Source: Thermohalobaculum sp964576075
Lineage (GTDB): Bacteria > Pseudomonadota > Alphaproteobacteria > Rhodobacterales > Rhodobacteraceae
Assembly: GCA_964576075.1 (NCBI GenBank)
Contig: CAZNTX010000072.1
Span: forward strand, 1-20,186
Reading direction: 5' to 3'
Length of the DNA: 20,186 nt
Numbering within the stretch: position 1 is the first letter of the stretch; each line of letters begins with the position of its first letter. Below are positions 1-5,476 of this stretch, in pieces. The translations under genes and the position numbers were made by a program. The notes beneath the pieces were generated by a model. It ran no database searches and was not told the DNA's origin. It worked only from the letters and a program-made list of their open reading frames with translations.

Positions 1-50
1 CCCGCCCACCCGGCGCTCGGCGGGCGCGGCCCGGCCGAGCGCGGCCTCCC
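1..50 (-). repeat. Edge-truncated copy (G) of the G-tract hairpin element
   Basis: The first 13 bases (CCCGCCCACCCGG) are the reverse complement of the G-tract core of the element at 9077-9143. They are followed by an arm-like block (about 14-40) similar to that element's arm: CGGCGGGC, then CGCG, then CCGGCC. The matching arm and the rest of the core would lie before base 1. The block also folds on itself (GCGCTCGG at 13-20 with CCGAGCGC at 35-42). It lies between the gene left of the window (rpsP is expected from the usual rpsP-rimM-trmD-rplS order, but is not visible) and rimM. Confidence 0.5.
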
Positions 51-69
51 GCTGATCCGAGGCGCTGCG

Positions 70-624
70 ATGGCCGAGACCGAGGCGCATCCCGCAGGCA
101 TGATTCTCGTCGGCGCCGTCGCCGGCGCTTTCGGTGTGCGCGGCGAAGTGCGGCTCAAGAGCTTCTGCGCGGAGCCCGCCGCCATCGCGGGCTACGCCCC
201 CCTCGCCGACGCGTCCGGTCGCCGCTACGGCGTCGCCATCACCCGTCCCGTGAAGGGCGGCTTCGCGGCCCGGCTGACCGGCGTGGACACCCGAGAAGCG
301 GCCGACGCGCTTCGCGGGACCGCGCTCTACGCCCCGCGGGACCGTCTCCCCCCCCTGCCCGACGACGAGTTCTACCATGCCGATCTCGTCGGCCTCGAGG
401 TCGTCGACACCGGCGGCGCCCCGCTCGGGCGCATCCGCGCGATCCACGACCATGGCGCCGGGGACCTCCTGGAGATCGCCGGGCCCGACGGCGCGGAGGT
501 CCTCCTCCCCTTCACCCGGGCCGCGGTGCCGACGGTGGATCTGCGTGCCGGTCGCCTGGTCGCCGACCCACCGCCGGGTCTCCTCGGCCCGGAGCCGGCC
601 CCGGATGGCGAGGAGACCCGGTGA
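70..624 (+). CDS. rimM: Ribosome maturation factor RimM
   Basis: RimM binds ribosomal protein S19 and helps assemble the 30S subunit head in the cytoplasm. The 184-residue product has the two expected barrels. The N-terminal RimM domain carries the diagnostic GAFGVRGEVRLKSF at about residues 19-32. The C-terminal PRC-barrel begins near DEFYHADLVGLEV (about residues 98-110) and includes LLPFTRAAVPTVDL. The length is normal for the family. The ATG at 70 follows a purine-rich GAGG at about 58-61 and is the only start that keeps the whole N-terminal domain. It is the first visible gene of a rimM-trmD-rplS run. The gap to trmD is unusually long at 280 bases and holds hairpin element A. Confidence 0.96.
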   Translation: MAETEAHPAGMILVGAVAGAFGVRGEVRLKSFCAEPAAIAGYAPLADASGRRYGVAITRPVKGGFAARLTGVDTREAADALRGTALYAPRDRLPPLPDDEFYHADLVGLEVVDTGGAPLGRIRAIHDHGAGDLLEIAGPDGAEVLLPFTRAAVPTVDLRAGRLVADPPPGLLGPEPAPDGEETR

Positions 625-652
625 GCCCCGCCGCCGCACCCCCGCGCGCGCC

Positions 653-673
653 CGGCGCGCGGCCGGCGCGCCG
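653..673 (+). terminator. Short GC hairpin after rimM
   Basis: An 8-bp perfect stem (CGGCGCGC at 653-660 with GCGCGCCG at 666-673) closes a 5-base loop 28 bases after the rimM stop codon. There is no T run after it, so a classical intrinsic terminator is not shown. It could attenuate read-through to trmD or be a by-product of extreme GC content. Confidence 0.25.
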
Positions 674-701
674 CCGACATGGCGCCCCGGTGCGGAGACG
701 A

Positions 702-793
702 GCGCCGCGCGGCCCGAGGCCTGTGGGGGGCGCTGCCGCTCCAGCCGGCCCCGACGCCTGCCCGGGTGGGTGGGGCCTCGGGACGCGCGGCGC
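702..793 (+). repeat. G-tract hairpin element, copy A (rimM-trmD gap)
   Basis: Arms 702-721 and 774-793 pair over 20 positions with one mismatch and are exactly 52 nt apart. The core starts TGTGGGGGGCGC and ends CCCGGGTGGGTGG on the plus strand. It shares this core layout with copy C (core class 1) but its arm sequence with copy B. It lies 77 bases after the rimM stop, inside a run of genes in one direction, so a strong terminator here would separate trmD-rplS from rimM. The rest of the 625-904 gap holds only the short hairpin at 653-673 and uninformative GC-rich sequence. Confidence 0.75.
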
Positions 794-904
794 GGACCGC
801 CGGCGCAGACGCGCGAGCGGCGCGCCCGAGCCCGGACGCTGCCCCGCGCCCGGGCGGCAGCCGCAGGGCGCCTTGGGGCCGCGCCTATCCGCCGGGGCGC
901 AGCG

Positions 905-1780
905 ATGACCGGCCCCGCGAAACCCCGCTCCCACGGCATGCGCCAGCCTGTCGTTTCGGCGGAGCCGCGCCCGATCTTCGAGAACCGCCGCCGCCCCGGC
1001 GCCTTTCGGGTCAAGCTGCTCACCCTCTATCCGGAGATGTTCCCGGGACCGCTCGGCCTGTCGCTGACCGGCAAGGCGCTCGATCAGGGGCTTTGGGCGC
1101 TCGAGACGCTGGACATCCGCGCCTTCGCGCGCGATAAGCACCGCACCGTGGACGACACGCCGGCGGGCGGCGGGCCAGGCATGGTCCTCAAGCCCGACAT
1201 CGTCGCCGCGGCCATCGACCACGCCGGACGGGACGCGCCCAGGGAGCGGGCGCGTTGGCCCGTTTTCGCGTTGTCGCCGCGCGGCCGGCGGTTCGACCAG
1301 GCCCGCGCCGAGGCGCTCGCCGGCTGCGAGGGGATGACCCTCCTCTGCGGGCGCTTCGAGGGGATCGACGAGCGCGTGCTCGAGGCGCGCGCCATCGAGG
1401 AGCTGTCGGTCGGGGATTTCGTCCTGACCGGGGGCGAGATCGCCGCCATGGCGGTGATCGACGCGGTGCTGAGGCTCGTGCCCGGGGTGCTCGGGAACGC
1501 CGAGAGCACGGCGGAAGAGAGTTTCTCGCGGGGGCTCCTGGAGCATCCGCACTATACGCGGCCCCAGGTCTGGGAGGGGCGGGCGATCCCGGAGATTCTC
1601 CTCTCCGGGCATCACGCGCGGATCGCCGAGTGGCGGCTCGCCCAGGCCGAAGGGCTGACACGAGACCGGCGTCCCGACCTCTGGCGGGCCTATGTCGCCG
1701 CGCGCGACGGCACCGATGGAGACCGAGAGCTCTCGGACGCCCCCAACACCGCCGTGGAAGGCGGGCCAGACGAGGATTGA
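905..1780 (+). CDS. trmD: tRNA (guanine-N1)-methyltransferase TrmD
   Basis: TrmD transfers a methyl group from S-adenosylmethionine to N1 of G37 in tRNAs that have G36, which prevents +1 frameshifting. Family motifs are clear: VKLLTLYPEMFPGPLG at the start of the catalytic fold, DDTPAGGGPGMV, LLCGRFEGIDERV and SVGDFVLTGGE of the trefoil-knot SAM pocket, and the C-terminal LLEHPHYTRPQVWEG and LLSGHHARIAEWR. The ATG at 905 gives 291 residues, with an N-terminal extension of about 36 residues (HGMRQPVVSAEPRPIF) before the canonical start. Similar extensions occur in Rhodobacterales TrmD. The ATG at 938 is an alternative, and no strong ribosome binding site settles the choice. rplS begins 3 bases after the stop. 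Confidence 0.95.
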   Translation: MTGPAKPRSHGMRQPVVSAEPRPIFENRRRPGAFRVKLLTLYPEMFPGPLGLSLTGKALDQGLWALETLDIRAFARDKHRTVDDTPAGGGPGMVLKPDIVAAAIDHAGRDAPRERARWPVFALSPRGRRFDQARAEALAGCEGMTLLCGRFEGIDERVLEARAIEELSVGDFVLTGGEIAAMAVIDAVLRLVPGVLGNAESTAEESFSRGLLEHPHYTRPQVWEGRAIPEILLSGHHARIAEWRLAQAEGLTRDRRPDLWRAYVAARDGTDGDRELSDAPNTAVEGGPDED

Positions 1781-1783
1781 GCC

Positions 1784-2188
1784 ATGAACTTGCTGCAGCA
1801 GCTCGAAGCCGAGCACATCAAGGAACTCGGCAAGACGATTCCCGATTTCTCCGCGGGCGACACCGTGCGCGTCGGCGTGAAGGTGACCGAGGGCAGCCGC
1901 ACCCGCGTGCAGAACTTCGAGGGCGTGGTGATCGGCCGGAAGGGCGGCAACACGCTCGGCGCCTCCTTCACCGTGCGCAAGATCAGCTTCGGCGAGGGGG
2001 TGGAGCGCGTCTTCCCGCTCTATTCCCCGCAGATCGACGCCATCACCGTGGTGCGCCGCGGCAAGGTGCGCCGGGCGAAGCTCTACTATCTCCGCCAGCG
2101 CCGGGGCAAATCCGCCCGCATCGCCGAGAAGACGAACTACAAGCCGAAGAGCACGGGCGAGGCTGCGCCGGACGCGCCGGCCGAGTGA
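1784..2188 (+). CDS. rplS: 50S ribosomal protein L19
   Basis: L19 sits at the 30S-50S interface of the ribosome. The 134-residue product begins MNLLQQLEAEHIKELGKTIP, followed by DTVRVGVKV, the signature QNFEGVVIGRKGGN, the conserved SFTVRKISFGEGVERVFPLYSP, and the basic end RRAKLYYLRQRRGKSARI. It starts 3 bases after trmD and its TGA overlaps the ATG of the next gene (TGATG at 2186-2190), so the two are probably translationally coupled. The Ala/Pro/Glu tail after KSTGEA is a common length variation in alphaproteobacterial L19. Confidence 0.97.
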   Translation: MNLLQQLEAEHIKELGKTIPDFSAGDTVRVGVKVTEGSRTRVQNFEGVVIGRKGGNTLGASFTVRKISFGEGVERVFPLYSPQIDAITVVRRGKVRRAKLYYLRQRRGKSARIAEKTNYKPKSTGEAAPDAPAE

Positions 2189-2589
2189 TGCGGATCGACG
2201 GCCGCTGCCATTGCTGGGCGATCTCCTACGAGGCGGAGATCGACCCGGCGGCCGTCTACATCTGCCACTGCACCGATTGCCAGGCCATCTCCGGCGGCGC
2301 CCATCGTTGGGCGGTGCCGGTGACGGCCGAGGCGTTCCGCCTGCTCTCCGGCAGCCCGCGGACCTATGTGAAGATCTCGGAACGGGGGGCGGAGAGCCAT
2401 CAGCTCTTCTGCGCGGACTGCGCCGCCCCGCTCTATTCGATGGCGCCGGACCGGCCCGGGACGCTCAGGCTGCGGCTCGGAACTTGCCGGCAGCGCGATC
2501 GGCTGCCCCCCAGGATCGAGCTGTGGTGCCGCTCGGCCCAGAGATGGGCCGGGGCCGGCACCGAGGCGGAGCGGCGAGACCGCCAGTGA
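2188..2589 (+). CDS. GFA-family zinc-binding protein
   Basis: The 133-residue product has the fold signature of the glutathione-dependent formaldehyde-activating (GFA, also called CENP-V) family. Cysteine clusters are at C7-x-C9, C26-x-C28-x2-C31 (CHCTDCQ) and C75-x2-C78 (CADCAAPLYS). In structurally known members these bind a structural and a catalytic zinc. Most homologues are only annotated as GFA-like, and a role in S-hydroxymethylglutathione formation should not be assumed. The ATG at 2188 overlaps the rplS stop, so translation is probably coupled. It is not a usual member of the rimM-trmD-rplS run. It converges with atpF across 2590-2762. Confidence 0.88.
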   Translation: MRIDGRCHCWAISYEAEIDPAAVYICHCTDCQAISGGAHRWAVPVTAEAFRLLSGSPRTYVKISERGAESHQLFCADCAAPLYSMAPDRPGTLRLRLGTCRQRDRLPPRIELWCRSAQRWAGAGTEAERRDRQ

Positions 2590-2597
2590 AGCCGAAC

Positions 2598-2697
2598 GGA
2601 CCGACCGCGTCGCGCGGCGCGGGGTCCCTCCCACCTTGGCAAGTGTCGGATGCGGCCCGCGCGGCGGAGCCCATAGGCCTCGGTCCACGCGGCGCGC
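2598..2697 (-). repeat. Decayed copy (I) of the G-tract hairpin element
   Basis: The core at 2623-2640 (GGTCCCTCCCACCTTGGC) matches the reverse complement of copy A's core at 14 of 18 positions. Downstream, GGC-AAGTGTCGG parallels copy A's GGC-AGGCGTCGG, and 2675-2697 (AGGCCTCGGTCCACGCGGC..) is the same arm class as copies A and B. The left arm no longer pairs well; only GGACCG (2598-2603) with CGGTCC (2681-2686) is obvious. It lies between the convergent GFA and atpF stops. The rest of the 2590-2762 gap shows nothing further. Confidence 0.5.
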
Positions 2698-2762
2698 TGC
2701 CAGCTCCGGGCCCGCGAACGCCGCTGTCGGGTTTGACGGCGGCGCCGCAGGGTCGCGGCAGA

Positions 2763-3254
2763 TCAATGAATGCGCTGGCCGACCCGGTCGATCGCGTCGT
2801 CGACGAGGTCGGAGGCGCGGGTGTCGTCGAGACGCTCGGCGATCACCCGCGACGCGGCGGCGACGGCCACCTCGACCGCGCGGTCGCGGACCTCCTTGAC
2901 AGCGTTGGACTCGGCCTGGGCGATCTGCTCCTTGGCGGCGCGGAGGCGGCGGGCGACGGACTGCTCGAGGTCCTCCCGCGCCTTTGCGGCGGCCGCCTCA
3001 GCCTCCTCCTTGGCGTGGGCCACGATGTCCTCGGCCTGCGCCGCGACCTCTTTCTGCTTGCGCTCGAACTCGGCGAAGGTCGCCTGAGCCTCCTCGCGCA
3101 GCAGGCGGGCCTCCTCGAGCTCGCGGCGGATGCGCTCCGCCCGACCGTCGAGGGCCTGGAACAGCATCTTGTGGACGCCGAAATAGAACAGGATCGCGAA
3201 AAACAGCACGAAGCTGACGAGCACGATCAGGTTGGTGTCGAGCAACAGCGACAT
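2763..3254 (-). CDS. atpF: ATP synthase F0 subunit b
   Basis: One of two stator-stalk subunits that link membrane subunit a to the F1 head. The 163-residue product has an N-terminal membrane helix (about residues 8-27, LIVLVSFVLFFAILFYFGV). A long charged heptad-like helix follows (EEARLLREEAQATFAEFERKQ) with Ala/Glu/Lys-rich coiled coil to the C-terminus. It is last in the F0 operon, 11 bases after atpX. The presence of both b and b' is typical of photosynthetic and related alphaproteobacteria. The F1 genes (atpHAGDC) are not in this window, consistent with the separate F0 and F1 operons known in Rhodobacter. Confidence 0.94.
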   Translation of the reverse strand: MSLLLDTNLIVLVSFVLFFAILFYFGVHKMLFQALDGRAERIRRELEEARLLREEAQATFAEFERKQKEVAAQAEDIVAHAKEEAEAAAAKAREDLEQSVARRLRAAKEQIAQAESNAVKEVRDRAVEVAVAAASRVIAERLDDTRASDLVDDAIDRVGQRIH

Positions 3255-3265
3255 CGCGAGGCTCC

Positions 3266-3802
3266 TCAGCTCAGCTCGGCCCGGACGGCCTGATCGACGA
3301 CGGACTGGTCGGCGAGATCGGGCAGCACCGCCTCGACGACCGAACCCGCGGTGTCGCGCGCGACTTGCTCGACACTGGCCATGGCGCTCTCGCGGATCTC
3401 CTTGATCCGACGCTCGGACTCGGCGGCGCGGGCGGCGATCTCCTCGTCGGCCTTGGCCATCTCGGCGTCGACCTCCTTCTGGATCTCGGCGCGGGTCTCG
3501 GCGGCGATCGCCTGGGCCTTGGCGCGCGCCTCTGCGAGGGCCTTGTCGTAAGCCTCCTGCGCCGCCTCGGCCTTGCGCTTGAACTCCTCGGCGCGGTCGA
3601 GATCGTCGGCGATCGCGTCGGCCCGCTCCTCGAGCACGCTCGAGATGCGCGGCAGGGCGATCTTGGTCATCAGCTGGTAGAGCGCGACCAGCGCCACCGT
3701 CAGCCAGAAGATCTGGCTCGGCCAGGTGTCGAAATCGAGCTGCGGAAGCCCGCCGGACTGCACCTCGGCGCCCTGGGCGGCCCCGGTCTCTTCAGTTGCC
3801 AT
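3266..3802 (-). CDS. atpX: ATP synthase F0 subunit b'
   Basis: The second, divergent stator subunit, which pairs with b. The 178-residue product has a short N-terminal segment ending LPQLDFDTWPSQIFW, a membrane helix at about residues 30-50 (IFWLTVALVALYQLMTKIAL), the family sequence LPRISSVLEERADAIADDLD, and a long Ala/Glu/Arg coiled coil. The start is set by a ribosome binding site: GGAGG lies 5 bases before the ATG at 3802, whereas the GTG one codon upstream would leave only about 2 bases. It follows atpE after a 108-base gap with a strong hairpin. Confidence 0.93.
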   Translation of the reverse strand: MATEETGAAQGAEVQSGGLPQLDFDTWPSQIFWLTVALVALYQLMTKIALPRISSVLEERADAIADDLDRAEEFKRKAEAAQEAYDKALAEARAKAQAIAAETRAEIQKEVDAEMAKADEEIAARAAESERRIKEIRESAMASVEQVARDTAGSVVEAVLPDLADQSVVDQAVRAELS

Positions 3803-3864
3803 CACGCCCTCCGCATTGGCTCGGGTCGCGCCGCCTGCCAGGACGGGGGCGGCGCAACGGGTCC

Positions 3865-3892
3865 GCCGCGGCCGACGGGCGGGCCGCGGCGC
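3865..3892 (-). promoter_or_regulatory. Intercistronic hairpin between atpE and atpX
   Basis: A perfect 10-bp stem (CGCCGCGGCC at 3865-3874 with GGCCGCGGCG at 3883-3892) closes an 8-base loop, 18 bases after the atpE stop. There is no T run. Many bacteria make far more subunit c than the other F0 subunits, and a hairpin just after atpE could protect the upstream mRNA or thin read-through to atpX-atpF. That role is inference; the hairpin itself is visible. Confidence 0.5.
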
Positions 3893-3910
3893 AGGGCTCG
3901 CGATCCGGGA

Positions 3911-4147
3911 TCAGACCGCGAAGAGAAGGAGGATCGCGACGACGAGGCCGAAGATTCCCAGCGCCTCGGCGAAGGCGAGGCCGATGAAGAAGTTCGGCGC
4001 CTGGCTGGCAGCCGCGGCCGGGTTGCGCAGCGCGCCCGCGAGGAAGTTGCCGGCGACGTGGCCGATGCCCACGCCCGCGCCCGCCATAGCGAAACATGCG
4101 AGGCCCGCACCGATATACCGGCCCATGTCGGCGATATCACCTTCCAT
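3911..4147 (-). CDS. atpE: ATP synthase F0 subunit c
   Basis: The rotor ring subunit that carries protons through the membrane. The 78-residue product shows the two-helix hairpin. Helix 1 has the glycine-packing motif (GAGLACFAMAGAGVGIG, about residues 13-29), the polar loop has ALRNPAA (residues 39-45), and helix 2 carries the proton-binding carboxylate E61 in FIGLAFAEALGIFG. A normal proton-type site is suggested, since no sodium-ligand pattern is evident. ATG 4147 follows a purine-rich AGGGAGAG. It lies 45 bases after atpB. Confidence 0.96.
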   Translation of the reverse strand: MEGDIADMGRYIGAGLACFAMAGAGVGIGHVAGNFLAGALRNPAAAASQAPNFFIGLAFAEALGIFGLVVAILLLFAV

Positions 4148-4192
4148 CTCACTCTCCCTTGGATGATGGCTTCAGGACTTGAGGCACGATCC

Positions 4193-4951
4193 TCAATGCA
4201 TGTGCAGCGCGTCGTTCAGATAGACGCAAGTGAGGATCATGAAGACGTAGGCCTGGATGAAGGACACCAGGAATTCGAGCGCCGTCATCCCGACCAGGCC
4301 GATGAGCGGCAGGAACGCCAAGGCGCCGACACCGCCCGCGATCATCATCGCGAAGAGGCCGGCAAACACCTTCATCACCGCATGGCCCGCGAGCATGTTG
4401 GCACCGAGACGGATCGAGTGGCTGACCGGGCGCACGAAATAGGAGATCACCTCGATGATCGCGAGGATCGGGCGCAGCCAGCCCGGCGCGTCGGCCGGCC
4501 AGAAGAACGAGAGAAAGTGCGTTCCGTGCTTGTGGAAGCCGATCGCCGTCACCGACACAAACACCGCCAGCGCCATCACCCCGGTCACCGCGATATGCGA
4601 TGTCGGCGTGAAGCTGCCAGGCACCATCCCCAGCATGTTGCAGAACAGGATGAAGGCGAACAGCGTGAAGATGTAGGGGAAATACTTGATCCCCTCGTCG
4701 CCGCAGATATCCGTCACGGTCTGGCGCACGAAGCCGTAGAGAAGTTCGGCGACCGACTGCGTGCGCGTCGGCACCAGGGCGCGGCCGCGCGTTCCGAGAA
4801 TGGTGAGCGCGGCGATCGCGAGCACGGAGATCGCCATCCAGATCGTCGAGTTGGTGACGGAGAGCGGCGTCATCTCGCCACCGAAGATCGGGGAGATGAC
4901 GAACTGATCCATGGGATGGATGAAGCCGCCGTCCTCGCTCGCTGTCGCCAC
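4193..4951 (-). CDS. atpB: ATP synthase F0 subunit a
   Basis: The membrane subunit that forms the two proton half-channels against the c ring. The 252-residue product starts near FIHPMDQFVISPIFGG, has a run of membrane helices, and carries the essential arginine R181 in SHSIRLGANMLAGH, followed by ALEFLVSFIQAYVFMIL of the last helices. I chose GTG at 4951 because GGAGAAGGGGA lies 6 bases upstream and the protein then has the family's usual length. The in-frame extension to 5209 is Arg-rich and would overlap atpI. The gap to atpI is 35 bases. Confidence 0.93.
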   Translation of the reverse strand: MATASEDGGFIHPMDQFVISPIFGGEMTPLSVTNSTIWMAISVLAIAALTILGTRGRALVPTRTQSVAELLYGFVRQTVTDICGDEGIKYFPYIFTLFAFILFCNMLGMVPGSFTPTSHIAVTGVMALAVFVSVTAIGFHKHGTHFLSFFWPADAPGWLRPILAIIEVISYFVRPVSHSIRLGANMLAGHAVMKVFAGLFAMMIAGGVGALAFLPLIGLVGMTALEFLVSFIQAYVFMILTCVYLNDALHMH

Positions 4952-4986
4952 GTCGCGTCCCCTTCTCCGTGTCCGCCGCGCCTCGC

Positions 4987-5334
4987 TCAGCGGGGGCCGG
5001 CGCCCTCGTCCGTCCGGTCGCTCTCGTCGTCGTCGGCACGCATCTCTGGCTCCGCAGGGGTCTTCAGCACCAATCGGATGCCGGCGACGAACCCGAGAAG
5101 CATGAAAACGATCAAGAAGATCGGCAGCGTTCCGAAGAGACCATCGAGCCCCCAGCCGAGCGCCCCCCCGACCAGCACACCCGCGACCAGATCGGTCACC
5201 ATGCGCCAAGCCACGGAGGCCGCCCTATACTTCTCGCCGACCCGACTCCGGGTCGACCCTTTCGCCTCGCGCGCGGCCCGGATGCGCCGGTCGAGCGCTT
5301 TCAGCGGGTCGCCGTCGTCGTGCTCCGGCTCCAT
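4987..5334 (-). CDS. atpI: F0 assembly protein AtpI
   Basis: AtpI heads F0 operons and is thought to aid c-ring assembly and ion (Mg) homeostasis; it is not part of the mature enzyme. The 115-residue product has a charged N-terminus (DPLKALDRRIRAAREAKG) and two membrane helices with the ATPase_gene1-type sequence MVTDLVAGVLVGGALGWGLD and IFLIVFMLLGFVAGIRLVLK, then an acidic tail. ATG 5334 has GGAGG 4 bases upstream; the longer frame to 5469 would run over the promoter. The order atpI-B-E-X-F matches the Rhodobacter capsulatus F0 operon. Confidence 0.88.
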   Translation of the reverse strand: MEPEHDDGDPLKALDRRIRAAREAKGSTRSRVGEKYRAASVAWRMVTDLVAGVLVGGALGWGLDGLFGTLPIFLIVFMLLGFVAGIRLVLKTPAEPEMRADDDESDRTDEGAGPR

Positions 5335-5395
5335 CGCGCCTCCGTCGGGGGCGCAAGGTCCGCCCGCCGGACTGCGCGCCCGCAATTCCGCGTGC

Positions 5396-5424
5396 TGCAT
5401 ACGGAGGCCCCCACGGGGTGTCAA
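5396..5424 (-). promoter_or_regulatory. Sigma70-type promoter of the atpI operon
   Basis: On the minus strand a perfect -35 TTGACA (5419-5424) is followed by exactly 17 bases and TATGCA (5396-5401), about 60 bases before the atpI ATG. The first three -10 bases match TATAAT. The spacer carries a small CCCCGTGGGG palindrome. It is the only consensus-like promoter in the smc-atpI gap and is the likely driver of the F0 operon. Confidence 0.65.
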
Positions 5425-5438
5425 TGGGGCGCGGGAGG

Positions 5439-5476
5439 GGCGCTTGCGGCAATCGGTCCCGCAGCGCACAAGCGCC
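5439..5476 (-). terminator. Hairpin directly after smc
   Basis: An 8-bp perfect stem (GGCGCTTG at 5439-5446 with CAAGCGCC at 5469-5476) closes a 22-base loop and abuts the smc stop codon at 5477. No T run follows. It may end the smc transcript upstream of the atpI promoter; support is weak. Confidence 0.3.

Noticed and set aside
621..908. A possible small gene between rimM and trmD starting GTG at the rimM stop
   Set aside because: The translation is only Arg/Pro/Gly/Ala without any domain, and it runs through hairpin element A and past the trmD start.
2598..2697. Similarity of the C-rich strand (CCCTCCCACC) to the CCUCCUCCC loops of Rhodobacter stress-induced CcsR/Cuckoo sRNAs
   Set aside because: The intact copies read CCCCACCCACCC, not CCUCCUCCC, and the stem-core layout is different.
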